48,925 nt of DNA, taken from Oscillospiraceae bacterium. GTDB lineage: Bacteria; Bacillota; Clostridia; Oscillospirales; UBA644. The position numbers were made by a program, and so were the translations under genes. Positions 23,993-33,091 of the stretch are shown here, piece by piece (the first letter of the stretch is position 1; the number at the start of each line of letters is the position of its first letter). The notes below the pieces were generated by a model. It was given only the letters and a program-made list of their open reading frames with translations. It searched no databases and was not told the origin of the DNA. The stretch covers positions 1 through 48,925 of the forward strand of contig SVMT01000013.1 in assembly GCA_015067305.1 (NCBI GenBank). Reading direction: 5' to 3'.

Positions 23993-24387
23993 CAGCCTTC
24001 AAGGGGTTTGAAGAATTCAACTTCTTCGCCGTCTGGACCGTAACAGAACGCAAGACGTGCCTTGAATCCGGGGTTTCCCTGAACATCCATATCCTTGGGT
24101 TCAGTCTTGATTCCATAACCTGCAGCTCTTACTTTTTCAATAAAAGCGTCGGGGTCATCAACGCAGAACGCGATATGAATGTAAGGACTTGTGTATGCGT
24201 CAGTTTTTGTGCCGCCTGCAAAAAGTTCGATTGCAGAACCGTCATCAGCAACGAGCATCATTGCTCTCTTGTCGCCTTCGCCCCAGGAGTTACGGCATTT
24301 GAGACCGAGAAGCTCTGTGTAGAATTTATAAGACTTTTCAAAATCTGAAGCTTTTACAGCTACGTGGTGGAAACCTTTAATAAGCAT
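23989..24387 (-). CDS. VOC/glyoxalase-fold metalloprotein
   Basis: A 132-residue protein with the two beta-alpha-beta-beta-beta units of the vicinal oxygen chelate fold. Candidate metal ligands sit in the usual positions: His8 (FHHVAV), a Glu in SAIELF, a His in YIHIAF and a Glu in EEVEFF. Members include glyoxalase I, dioxygenases and resistance proteins; the length and sequence resemble lactoylglutathione lyase-like proteins, but the substrate is not determined. AAAGGAATG precedes the ATG. The promoter lies at 24426-24454. Confidence 0.9.
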   Translation of the reverse strand: MLIKGFHHVAVKASDFEKSYKFYTELLGLKCRNSWGEGDKRAMMLVADDGSAIELFAGGTKTDAYTSPYIHIAFCVDDPDAFIEKVRAAGYGIKTEPKDMDVQGNPGFKARLAFCYGPDGEEVEFFKPLEGC

Positions 24388-24425
24388 TTTTAACCATTCC
24401 TTTATTATTTTAGTTTTACAGTATA

Positions 24426-24454
24426 ATTATATCAGATTTTGCGCTGTTTTGCAA
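24426..24454 (-). promoter_or_regulatory. Promoter of the VOC gene
   Basis: Minus-strand TTGCAA (24449-24454), 17-bp spacer, TATAAT (24426-24431). Confidence 0.7.
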
Positions 24455-24507
24455 TACCGTAATGTAAAAAAACAGAATATTCACAAACTGTTTGTAATAA
24501 AGCGCCG

Positions 24508-24546
24508 AAAAAAGCTGTTGACAAAACAGCTTTTTTATGTTATTAT
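24508..24546 (+). promoter_or_regulatory. Perfect hairpin overlapping the promoter of the VanY-like pseudoenzyme gene
   Basis: Arms AAAAAAGCTGTT (24508-24519) and AACAGCTTTTTT (24525-24536) pair perfectly over 12 bp with a 5-nt loop. The -35 TTGACA (24518-24523) spans the end of the left arm and the loop; the -10 TATTAT (24541-24546) follows at 17 bp. No gene upstream on this strand needs a terminator, so the hairpin may be regulatory. Confidence 0.75.
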
Positions 24547-24582
24547 ATAGAGTACAGACTAAAGAAAGGAATACTGAAAAAA

Positions 24583-25464
24583 ATGAACTTCAGTTTAAAA
24601 ACAGACAGCAGAGAGTTAAACATCGCATACATCGTCGTTGTCAGCCTAATATTTGTACTGACACTCGTAACTTTCTCTTCAATGTTCGTATTCAATTCCG
24701 AATTGGCACCCGATGATCTGCCAGATGATAAAAACGAACAAAACGAAATCAATTACAGCGCTGAAACAGCCGCAAAGATCCATGAATACAAGCAGACAAT
24801 AAAGCTTTACGATGAGATGCTCTCAGCACCGTATCTGAAACTCGTAAACAAGCAGAATCCTCTTGAAGAAGGTTTTGTTGCGGAAGATCTCGTTCAGACA
24901 ATTACAAACCCTGCGGTAAAACTCAATTCCGAAGCAGCCGCAGCACTCCAGAAATTCATTGAAGCTGCAGCACAGGAAGGCATCGTTTGCACCATCGTTT
25001 CAGGTTACAGAACATATGAAGACCAGGAAAGCTATTACACCGAAACTTATCAGAGCAACATGAACGCAGGATATTCCAAAGAAACAGCTGAAAACATGAC
25101 CAACCTCGTTGTTGCAAAAGCAGGCGAAAGTGAAGCGGAAACGGGTCTTACAGTTGAGATCGCAACAAGAAGAGGTATGACAGTTGAGGAGATGGAAGCG
25201 TCAGATCTCTACAAGTTTGCAAAAGAGAATATGTACAAATACGGTTTCATTCTCAGATATCCTCAGGGTAAAGAATCCATAACGGAATACAACTATTCCC
25301 CATTCCTTTTCAGATATGTAGGTTCTACAGGTGATGTGAACCATGCACAATATATCTACGAAAAGAATCTGACTTTGGAAGAATATACATATTACCTGGC
25401 AAACAAAAAAGCAGAAGCTAAACAGAGCCTTGACGTTCTTGAAGAACAAGCTTCCGGGAAATAA
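24583..25464 (+). CDS. VanY-like (M15B-fold) protein with lost zinc ligands
   Basis: A 293-residue protein with one N-terminal membrane anchor (about 15-38) and an external domain similar throughout to VanY carboxypeptidases: VSGYRTYEDQESYY, KYGFILRYPQGKE, FRYVG and the closing LTLEEYTYYL. The zinc motif is altered. Where the active protein at 5819-6667 reads SEHETGLCLD this one reads SEAETGLTVE (His to Ala185, Asp to Glu192), and EPWHIRY is replaced by SPFLFRY (Glu to Ser239, His to Leu242). All three metal ligands and the catalytic Glu are therefore changed. It is most likely a non-catalytic peptidoglycan-binding or regulatory homologue. The reading frame is intact and has its own promoter and terminator, which argues against decay. 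Confidence 0.85.
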   Translation: MNFSLKTDSRELNIAYIVVVSLIFVLTLVTFSSMFVFNSELAPDDLPDDKNEQNEINYSAETAAKIHEYKQTIKLYDEMLSAPYLKLVNKQNPLEEGFVAEDLVQTITNPAVKLNSEAAAALQKFIEAAAQEGIVCTIVSGYRTYEDQESYYTETYQSNMNAGYSKETAENMTNLVVAKAGESEAETGLTVEIATRRGMTVEEMEASDLYKFAKENMYKYGFILRYPQGKESITEYNYSPFLFRYVGSTGDVNHAQYIYEKNLTLEEYTYYLANKKAEAKQSLDVLEEQASGK

Positions 25465-25470
25465 GAATCA

Positions 25471-25502
25471 AGCAGATACGCACGGAACGTATCTGCTTTT
25501 TA
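25471..25502 (+). terminator. Rho-independent terminator of the VanY-like pseudoenzyme gene
   Basis: Stem AGCAGATACG/CGTATCTGCT with a 7-nt loop, then TTTTT. It sits 9 bp before the end of the converging blaR1-like gene and may serve both. Confidence 0.9.
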
Positions 25503-25510
25503 ATAATATA

Positions 25511-28500
25511 TTAGCCGTTGCCATTAGGTCCTGCATCAACAGGTCCGCCGGAGAAAGGAATTAAGGATGTTGGTTCAGTTTTAATTTGTTCAGTGCTGTA
25601 CCAATAGTATGAATTGGTTCCTGTCTTTTTGAACGTATGCTTGTAGACAGTCGCATACTGTTCAAAATTCTCGTCGTTTATTTGAGTTATAAAACCTTTT
25701 CCATTGGAAGCTTTATACAAGTTGTACGGTGCAATTATACTGTCTACATAAACATACTTATCATAGATGATAAATTCATCACCGTTGTTTTCACAGCCTA
25801 TATAATAAGTGTAATTCAACTTCCAATCATCACCGCCACCCTGACGTGTTATATAGTAACATCTATCCTCTGCGGAATAAACGCCATACAAAGAGTAACC
25901 CCATCGGAAATCAGCGTGATTTATTTCAGCGTCGGGACCGAAAATCCTGCGATAATAAAGCTCATACTCGAATTCATCGTAAGCCCATGAATATCCCTGA
26001 GCTGTAAGCTTGCTGTCTTCCTCATACTGTCCAACACGGGGAAGCTCTTTACCGAAAAGCCCGAAAGCTGCATACACAGTATAACTTTTCAAATGGTCTG
26101 AGAGATCACTTTCATAAGTTACGCCCTCTCGGTAGACCAATTCATTATTCAGACAATCGTCGTGTTTTACGATATACTGATAAAGCTTTTCTGCCAAAGC
26201 TTCATTTGACTGATCAACTGCTGCAGGAGGCTCAGGTACAACAGGGGCAGGTTCGGGAGCAACAGGTTCCACGGGCACTGGAGCAACGGGAGCAGGTTCG
26301 ACAGGTATCGGTGCTTCGGGATCGATCACAGAGGGTGGTACGATCAAGGACGCACCAGGATCGACATTTATATCACCGAGAACAGCATCGACCTCAGCTT
26401 TTGAGTAAATGTAAGCGTTGCCGACATTCAAAGAATAGTCAGGACTTCCGCCTTGCCAACAGATTCCACCTTGGAATATTCTGAAATATACATAAGCATA
26501 TTCATAGAAACAGTTTTCATGATCATCTGCTGCAAAATACAAGTAATAATCTTCATAGTCAAGATACCGAACTTCTTTTGTTATTGCTTTAAAAGTAAAA
26601 TCACCTTTAATGTTTCTTTCAACGCTTTCTTGTATCTCGTCTCCGAATTCTTCATAGAGTTCTTTTACAAATAAAAGATTCTTTTCCTTATTACTCATAT
26701 CTTCTGGCATATATTCGAAATCGTCATAATATCTGTTTATCCAAATATTATAATCACGAATATCGCTTCGGTATTTATTTCCGTCTGCCGCAACAAATAT
26801 CAGTTCGACACCGGAATCTTTTACGGCTTCGTATTCGATCTTGATACCGTCAAAGATACTTTCCATGGGATCCTGTTTTGGTAAAATGACATAGCCCAAG
26901 CAGTAATTCCAGACTATATTTTGAGTCTTTGGCGGAAGATCTCCGTATTTATAAAAATCTTCGCCGTTGATATACAAAATCCCTTCTGATTCCAAAGCGC
27001 CTGCCTGATAAGCAATTTTATTTGCGGCATATTTATACTTGAGAGAGTCATCTCCTCGCTCAGTATTGTAGTATTCAAACCAATCCAAGCCGTAAAGCTT
27101 GAATGCAACAGAATCTTCGCGTCTATACGTTGCTTCAAGGTCCTCACGAACAAACTGATATTCGCCGTTGTTTTCCTTGAAATAGAGAGCCGCAAAGTCG
27201 TCGGGGTTTTCAAGGTAGAACACCACAAGGTCTGCACCGTTGTTCACGAAAGTATCTTTAATTACTATAGCTGCGTAAAATTCCGCATTTTTAAGGGAAT
27301 TTTTACTTGCATAGTCTTCGAAAAGCTTACGTCCGAGGTCTTCAACAGTTCCGCTGTCGGAAACGACATAAGTTTCGCCAACTTCTTCGGAGATTCCGTT
27401 ATCAGCTGTAGCCTGCTCTGTACTGTACCAATAATACGAGCCGTCAGCCGCTTTTTTGAAGGTGTGCTTGTATACAGTCGCATACTGTTCGGGAGTATTT
27501 GCGTTAGTCTGAGTTATGAAATCCTGAGCTTCCGTAGCCCTATAATATTTATAGACACCGTTGTCAGCTGTCATGTAGACATATTTGTCATAGATAACAA
27601 ACTCGTCACCCTTGTTTTCGTGGCGGATGTAATAAATATAATTACAGTTCGGACTGTCACCGCCGCCGTCAAAAGCGGAGAAATAATAGCAACGGTCTTC
27701 TTCGGAATATTCAACAATACCACCGTCATGGAAAGCTCCTGATTCATGCTTCACGGTTGCACCGGGACCGAATATCTGTCTGACACGTTTTTCCATAAGT
27801 TCGGCAGGATAAATGAGTTTTACTCTTGCCATGTAACTGTCCTGAAGCAATGCGCCACTCATTTCACGGTCAAGACCGTTGAGACCGAAAACTGCATCAA
27901 CAGTATAACGTTTAAGGTAATCGGAAATATCCTCTTGAGTAATTTTTCCACTCTGATATACAAGCTCATTGCCGTAGTAATCATACTTCATCAGATAGCC
28001 GTAGAGTTTTTCCGCAAGGATATCATCGGGGTTTGTAAATTCAGAACCGAGCTCTATCTCAACAGCGGAAATATCCGTCACGGGTTCGGTACTTACCCAA
28101 TGGTAATTACCGTTTTCATCTTTCATGAAAGTGTGCTTGTATTCGGGAATAGAAGCTCCGTCAAAGCCTTTTGTAACAACCAATTCGCCTGTTTTGGGGT
28201 CTTTGTAGCGGTAATTTCCATACTGCAATTTTTCTGCAATAAGATGATCTCCCGCAGAACAAGCGTAGATATTACCGTCATAATCCGATCCGCCTTCCTC
28301 TGTGGTGTAGAAGCGGTCGTAAATATAAATATATTCGCCGTTTTCTTCGTAGCGGAGGAATTCGCTGAAATTCATCTGAACGCCCGTATCCTGATTTTCC
28401 CAAGGGAAAGGTTCGGGTGGCAAACGGTAGTATTCACCGTCGGGAACATACTCCGCAGTATGGTAATATAGCGGATAGAATGTGAAATGGTCAATGGTTA

Positions 28501-31500
28501 CATCGTCACCGTAGATAATCTTTGCACGTTCATCCATAAGTTTCGCAGGATAGATCAGATATTCGCGTTCATCACCAAAAGACGAAACTTCAGTTCTGAC
28601 TTCAAGTCCTTCAACTCCGAAAACTGCAAAGACGGTCATCTGTTTGATGTAATCGTCAAGAGTTTCAACTGTCACCTTTTCATCCTGATATACAAGTTCC
28701 ATGAATTCGGAACGGAAAGGACGAAGAACGAAGGAGTAAAGCCTGTTTATAAGTTCTCCGTTACCCGTATCAAGATGCGGGGTGTAGTTTCTGCCGTCAA
28801 ATTCCCCGTAAGTAACAGCAGGGTCGATAAATACGCTTTCGGGAATCTCTTCAACTTCGACTTTTGAATTGATTTCAGCTTCTGTTATCTGAGTATTCAC
28901 TCCGTCGGGAGCAGCTTGCACGCCTTTAGAGGATTCGAGGTGATAACCGCCTTTGACCTCGTTGAAGCGGAATACAGCAAAAGGTGTTGTATAGAAGAAA
29001 TGCTCGTAGAAACGATAATAAACATCTATATACTTTTGGTAATTTTCTTCACCCTCAACGATAGTGTAAAACTCGTGGTCTGCGTGAAGATTCAACCCTT
29101 GAAGAACCTTACTTAGCTCAAATTTTTCATAAAGTTCTTCGGCAAAAACTTTATTTTTCGCCTCGTCGCTGAAATCTTCGGGACGGGAATCGAATTCTAT
29201 GTAATATCGGTCAAGAGATTCGATTCTGAAACCTCCGACATCAAAGATAAACTTTGCGAAGTACATACCGTTATAAGGAGTTTTCAAAATAACATCGGCA
29301 AAATCAACACCGTACGGAGTTGTGCTGTTATGCTCAATACTGATTATTTCAGAATCATTGTATACGCTGTCAAAGTGTGGAACCATAGCGCCTATCGGGA
29401 AATAGAGGTATCCCGAATCGTACTTCATATCATACTTATCTCTGAGATCAAGATACAGCGAACTTTCTGAATCCCAAAGGGAATCGAACTGACGGAAATC
29501 AATATAAGTCACTCCGTAAGTCTCGAATTTGACGCAGAATCCTGCCAAGGTCGTCATTGCGTAATCCACACGGGAATAACGGTCATAGTATTCGTAACCG
29601 CGCAGATACTGACCGCAAATATATGCCAAGGAGTCAAATTTGCTTTCGTCGCCGTTTTTATATGCCTCGTAATCGGCATAGGAATAGGAGTATTCGGGAA
29701 GATTTACCCAAACAGTTTCCGAATGTTTAAGGGAATATTCGCCGTTTTCCTCGTCAAACCAGAAGCCATAAGCGTTTTCCGAACCGTCTTTTTTCAGCGC
29801 AAAGACTACAATTTCAGAGCCGCTGACAACCGCATAAGGTGTCGGAGTGTCTTCATATTTCACGCTCGTATACGGTTCATAGCCGTCTCCGCAGATCGAA
29901 GAAAGGTTAAATTCATTCCATAATCTTCGTGCAAGAGATTCGGAGCTGTCAATATCGGAAATGACATACGTCTCCCCTGCTTTTTCGGAAATACCGTTAT
30001 CGGCTGTAGCCTGCTCTGTGCTGAACCAATAATAAGAGCCGTCAGCCGCCTTTTTAAAGGTATGCTTGTAAACCGTTGAGTGGTCTTCAACAAAGTTTCC
30101 AACAGAATCAACATCAAGAACTGAGACAAAGTCTTTTTGCTCGCAGTCTCTGTAGATTGCATACGGTACAGAAGTTTTATAAGCAGGCGTACAAGCATAT
30201 TTATCGTAAATTATAAATTCATCGCCGTTATTTTCGTAACCGAGATAGAACTCTTTGCTTGAGTCGCCGGGATCACCGCCAAGTCCGCCGTCATAACCGA
30301 GGTAGTAACATTTGTCCTCTGCGGAATACTTTCCGAAATTATTGCTGTTATAAAGGTAATAACTTTGATGTTGGACGGTAGCATTTTCGCCGAAAACAGC
30401 GCGAATGCGTTCTTCCATAAGTTCTTCGGGAACAACGAAAAGCACATTGTCTTCCCAGCCGTGATCACTGAAATAAACTCCGCTCCAAGAATGATGATCG
30501 GAAAGTGAAGCTTCCATTACACGGCGAAGCCCCTTTGTTCCGTAGATTCCATGAACGACTTCCAGCATATAAGTGTCGGAAAGCTCTTCGACTGTAGTAG
30601 TGCCGCTGCGGTAAACCACATCGTAGCCCTCTTTGAGGATATAATCATAAAGTTCATCGATGAGTTTTTCATCTTCCGTTCTGTTATCCTCTGAGTAAAC
30701 AAGCATCGGTTCAAGGTCTGTCACCAGCTCGGTGCTTACCCAATGATATTCACCGTTTTTGTCCTTTTTAAAGGTGTGCTTATATTCGGGCAAAACGCCG
30801 CTTTCTCTGTCAAACATTGTTTCGTCATCAAGAGAGCAAGCCAAATAACCTTTATGAAATTGACCATCAGCAAAGTAGGCACTATAATTATCGCAATAGT
30901 AATTCTCGTAAATATAAATATATTTACCTTTTTCCTCATACCGAAGATATTCATAATAATTATGACGATCATTGGTTTTCATCCACGGTTCATCAACTCT
31001 GTAAAAATGCTCATCTGCGAAATATTCAGCAGTAAAGTAATCACCGGGATGGAATGTTCCGTGTTCGACTTCCGCATCTTCACCAAAAATTATTTTGATG
31101 CGTTCATCCATGAGCTGCTGAGGATAGATATAATAATCTTTATATTGTGTCTCGTCATATTCGTTGTAGAATCTTCGAGTCTCAAGACCTTCCGTGCCGA
31201 AAGTGTTATAAACGGTCATAAGCATGAGATAAGAGTCAATATTCTCAACATCGACCTTTTCTGCTCTGTAAACAAGCTCCGCATAGGCGGAAGTGTAAGG
31301 CTTATGGATATAAGAATAGAGCTTATCAATCAGTTCGCCGTCACCCGTGGTGATATGTGCATTATAGTTTTCGGGGTCAACCTCAGCATATTCGAAAACG
31401 GGATCGATCACAACATTTTCGGGAATGGGAGTTTTATAGTCAATGGGTTCTTTTGGGGGCTTTTCTTCGCCCACATTGCAAGAGACAACGATACCTGCAA

Positions 31501-32632
31501 CTGCAACCACCAAAATGATGGCAACAAAGGAAATAATGCCTTTGCGTTTTTTGCCTGTATCAAGAATTGAAGAGAGTCTTTCTTTCAATGTCTTTTTGTT
31601 GCCCGTAAATGACGTTGTCATGTAGGCAGAGTGTCTTCTTCCGAGAACTGAACGCTCGACCTCGTCAACTATGGCGTTGCAGTATTCAGAACGGAACTTG
31701 CCGTCATAGCCACCGACAACACGGCTGTCGCAAACAAATTCCACGACCTTTTCGGATTCTCTTCTGAGCAGATAGATCATAGGATTGAACCAATGAACGG
31801 CATTTGCCGCCAAAGCAAGGATCTTGAAATACAGATCTCCATATTTGTAGTGCATATATTCATGTCTGAATATGTAGCTAAGATAATTCGGGTCATTGCA
31901 GTTTTCCGGGAAAAGAAGCACAGGTCTTATGAGTCCTGCCAATGTGGGGGTTGAAACAACGGAGCATATTTTCACAGGAATATTGCGTTTTATGCCCAAT
32001 TCGGAACGTACTTTCTCGGAAGTCTCCAATATCAGCGGATCTGTACAAGGTTCGGAATTCCGATTCAGAGTACCTATCATAATGAAATAACAGACTATCT
32101 GACAAAGTACAAAAACAGAAAGCCCTGCGATATAAACGGCTCCGAGGATATCAAACAGAGAAACCGAAAATTCAGGTTTCGGTGTTTCAACGGGGATATC
32201 GGGAACTTCAGGAGTAACGGGAGTTACGGGAACATTTTGTTCCGTGGTGGAATTGTCCGTATTTCCGATATCACCTGTATTACCGTGATTTCCTGCATTT
32301 CCCGCAGAGCCGACATAGTCAGGCTGCTGAACCGGAGGTTGTTCGGGTACGGATGGTTCCGTGATGGGAATATCGGGAACAACGGGTTCCGGTGCAGGAG
32401 TTTCAACAGATTCTCCAATGATAACTTCCGGGACATTTATAACAAAACCGCCGTCGGGTAAAGTGATGTCAAATGGAAGTATCAGCCTGACAAAGAGGAT
32501 AAAAAACAGAAAATATAACCATTTTGCCGTGCGTTTTTTAAGGATAAAAGGTCTGGTAAGAAAGAGGATAAAAGTTACGGCAGAAACGATCAAACTTGTT
32601 TTGAGAACTGAGAATAAAATATTTTCAACCAT
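25511..32632 (-). CDS. Giant BlaR1-like M56 metallopeptidase sensor with repeated ectodomain
   Basis: A 2373-residue membrane protein. The N-terminal part is a BlaR1/MecR1-type M56 unit: membrane spans at about 5-25, 36-54, 155-185 and 365-385, a Pro- and Gly/Asn-rich loop (about 77-150), the zinc motif HEYMH (His257, Glu258, His261) and a further ligand Glu298 (EFVCD). After the last span, where BlaR1 has a 250-residue penicillin-binding domain, there are about 1950 residues of repeats: A1 (434-640), A2 (657-880), B1 (885-1290), A3 (1294-1520), A4 (1539-1745), B2 (1752-2125), a Pro/Val/Glu-rich linker and A5 (2146-2353). No STxK or other serine-acylation site of penicillin sensors is apparent. 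BlaR1 proteins sense an external signal and cleave BlaI inside the cell. Its start overlaps the blaI stop by 8 bp (ATGGTTGA), with AGGAGG upstream, so translation is coupled. Confidence 0.88.
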   Translation of the reverse strand: MVENILFSVLKTSLIVSAVTFILFLTRPFILKKRTAKWLYFLFFILFVRLILPFDITLPDGGFVINVPEVIIGESVETPAPEPVVPDIPITEPSVPEQPPVQQPDYVGSAGNAGNHGNTGDIGNTDNSTTEQNVPVTPVTPEVPDIPVETPKPEFSVSLFDILGAVYIAGLSVFVLCQIVCYFIMIGTLNRNSEPCTDPLILETSEKVRSELGIKRNIPVKICSVVSTPTLAGLIRPVLLFPENCNDPNYLSYIFRHEYMHYKYGDLYFKILALAANAVHWFNPMIYLLRRESEKVVEFVCDSRVVGGYDGKFRSEYCNAIVDEVERSVLGRRHSAYMTTSFTGNKKTLKERLSSILDTGKKRKGIISFVAIILVVAVAGIVVSCNVGEEKPPKEPIDYKTPIPENVVIDPVFEYAEVDPENYNAHITTGDGELIDKLYSYIHKPYTSAYAELVYRAEKVDVENIDSYLMLMTVYNTFGTEGLETRRFYNEYDETQYKDYYIYPQQLMDERIKIIFGEDAEVEHGTFHPGDYFTAEYFADEHFYRVDEPWMKTNDRHNYYEYLRYEEKGKYIYIYENYYCDNYSAYFADGQFHKGYLACSLDDETMFDRESGVLPEYKHTFKKDKNGEYHWVSTELVTDLEPMLVYSEDNRTEDEKLIDELYDYILKEGYDVVYRSGTTTVEELSDTYMLEVVHGIYGTKGLRRVMEASLSDHHSWSGVYFSDHGWEDNVLFVVPEELMEERIRAVFGENATVQHQSYYLYNSNNFGKYSAEDKCYYLGYDGGLGGDPGDSSKEFYLGYENNGDEFIIYDKYACTPAYKTSVPYAIYRDCEQKDFVSVLDVDSVGNFVEDHSTVYKHTFKKAADGSYYWFSTEQATADNGISEKAGETYVISDIDSSESLARRLWNEFNLSSICGDGYEPYTSVKYEDTPTPYAVVSGSEIVVFALKKDGSENAYGFWFDEENGEYSLKHSETVWVNLPEYSYSYADYEAYKNGDESKFDSLAYICGQYLRGYEYYDRYSRVDYAMTTLAGFCVKFETYGVTYIDFRQFDSLWDSESSLYLDLRDKYDMKYDSGYLYFPIGAMVPHFDSVYNDSEIISIEHNSTTPYGVDFADVILKTPYNGMYFAKFIFDVGGFRIESLDRYYIEFDSRPEDFSDEAKNKVFAEELYEKFELSKVLQGLNLHADHEFYTIVEGEENYQKYIDVYYRFYEHFFYTTPFAVFRFNEVKGGYHLESSKGVQAAPDGVNTQITEAEINSKVEVEEIPESVFIDPAVTYGEFDGRNYTPHLDTGNGELINRLYSFVLRPFRSEFMELVYQDEKVTVETLDDYIKQMTVFAVFGVEGLEVRTEVSSFGDEREYLIYPAKLMDERAKIIYGDDVTIDHFTFYPLYYHTAEYVPDGEYYRLPPEPFPWENQDTGVQMNFSEFLRYEENGEYIYIYDRFYTTEEGGSDYDGNIYACSAGDHLIAEKLQYGNYRYKDPKTGELVVTKGFDGASIPEYKHTFMKDENGNYHWVSTEPVTDISAVEIELGSEFTNPDDILAEKLYGYLMKYDYYGNELVYQSGKITQEDISDYLKRYTVDAVFGLNGLDREMSGALLQDSYMARVKLIYPAELMEKRVRQIFGPGATVKHESGAFHDGGIVEYSEEDRCYYFSAFDGGGDSPNCNYIYYIRHENKGDEFVIYDKYVYMTADNGVYKYYRATEAQDFITQTNANTPEQYATVYKHTFKKAADGSYYWYSTEQATADNGISEEVGETYVVSDSGTVEDLGRKLFEDYASKNSLKNAEFYAAIVIKDTFVNNGADLVVFYLENPDDFAALYFKENNGEYQFVREDLEATYRREDSVAFKLYGLDWFEYYNTERGDDSLKYKYAANKIAYQAGALESEGILYINGEDFYKYGDLPPKTQNIVWNYCLGYVILPKQDPMESIFDGIKIEYEAVKDSGVELIFVAADGNKYRSDIRDYNIWINRYYDDFEYMPEDMSNKEKNLLFVKELYEEFGDEIQESVERNIKGDFTFKAITKEVRYLDYEDYYLYFAADDHENCFYEYAYVYFRIFQGGICWQGGSPDYSLNVGNAYIYSKAEVDAVLGDINVDPGASLIVPPSVIDPEAPIPVEPAPVAPVPVEPVAPEPAPVVPEPPAAVDQSNEALAEKLYQYIVKHDDCLNNELVYREGVTYESDLSDHLKSYTVYAAFGLFGKELPRVGQYEEDSKLTAQGYSWAYDEFEYELYYRRIFGPDAEINHADFRWGYSLYGVYSAEDRCYYITRQGGGDDWKLNYTYYIGCENNGDEFIIYDKYVYVDSIIAPYNLYKASNGKGFITQINDENFEQYATVYKHTFKKTGTNSYYWYSTEQIKTEPTSLIPFSGGPVDAGPNGNG
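25574..31333 (-). repeat. Five A-type repeat domains in the giant BlaR1-like protein
   Basis: Approximate coding spans: A1 30713-31333, A2 29993-30664, A3 28073-28753, A4 27398-28018, A5 25574-26197. Each opens with L-[IA]-[DNE]-x-L-Y-x-[YF]-[IVL], continues with ELVY (VVYR in A2), a V-x-x-x-[FY]-G segment, LM-[DE]-[EK]-R-[AIV]-[KR] followed by IFG or IYG, an aromatic YI-x-Y-[DE]-[KRN] stretch, and closes with YKHTFKK...YYW-[YFV]-STE. The closing Trp residues are at 631, 869, 1512, 1735 and 2344. The A2 and A4 ends are still similar as DNA. Confidence 0.85.
26258..29980 (-). repeat. Two B-type repeat domains in the giant BlaR1-like protein
   Basis: B1 (about 28763-29980) and B2 (about 26258-27379) each follow an A-A pair. 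Both open with ETYV[IV]SD then a short helix, and contain a late segment of the form PED[FM]S..[AE]KN..F..ELYE.F. The two are more diverged from each other than the A units, and B2 carries a Pro-rich tail before A5. Confidence 0.7.
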
Positions 32633-33008
32633 TGTGCTCCTCCTGTTCTTTTATGAATGTACGAAGAGCGTCGATGTCCTCCTTGGTAAGTTCTTTTGTC
32701 TGGGCAAGGCTTGCCAGAAATCTTCTGATAGAGTTGTGGTTAACTCTTTCAAGGAATGATCTGTTTTCCATTGCAAGATAGTCCTCTTCTTCCACGAGAG
32801 GTGTATAATACTTCAGATGACCTTTTTTATATGAGGTAACGAAGCCTCTGTCTGTCAATCTGCTGAGCAATTTTGCGGTGGTAGCCAGCAAACTCTCCGT
32901 TTCTTTATTAAGATGTTCGCAAATGGCGGTGGTGGTCATGGGGATATTAAACATCCATAAAACCTGCATGATCTCCAATTCTGAGTCGGGTATTCTTTTG
33001 ATTTCCAT
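32625..33008 (-). CDS. BlaI/MecI-family transcriptional repressor
   Basis: A 127-residue winged-helix repressor: DSELEIMQVLW at the N terminus, helix-turn-helix with MTTTAICEHLN and TTAKLLSRLTDRGFV, wing YKKGHLKYYTPL, and a helical dimerisation tail. BlaI proteins bind palindromes as dimers and are inactivated by proteolysis that depends on the BlaR1 partner. In this protein the usual cleavage region between the DNA-binding and dimer domains (around residues 95-105) reads RRFLASLAQ. AAAAGGAGAAA precedes the ATG. It is first in an operon with the giant blaR1-like gene, with an 8-bp stop/start overlap. A palindrome on its own -10 suggests autorepression. Confidence 0.95.
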   Translation of the reverse strand: MEIKRIPDSELEIMQVLWMFNIPMTTTAICEHLNKETESLLATTAKLLSRLTDRGFVTSYKKGHLKYYTPLVEEEDYLAMENRSFLERVNHNSIRRFLASLAQTKELTKEDIDALRTFIKEQEEHNG

Positions 33009-33091
33009 AGTAAATTTCTCCTTTTAATAAATATTAGACATTCGTCAACTGTGAGTTAAACAAAAAAGCTACGCAGATATATTCATAGCCT

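Noticed and set aside
30743-31570. 275-residue ORF on the plus strand
   Set aside because: Antisense to the giant blaR1-like gene; Ile/Phe-rich mirror of acidic, aromatic coding sequence.
25511-33008. Classical beta-lactam resistance operon (blaZ/mecA)
   Set aside because: BlaI and an M56 protein are present, but there is no beta-lactamase or penicillin-binding protein gene, and no penicillin-sensor domain in the M56 protein.
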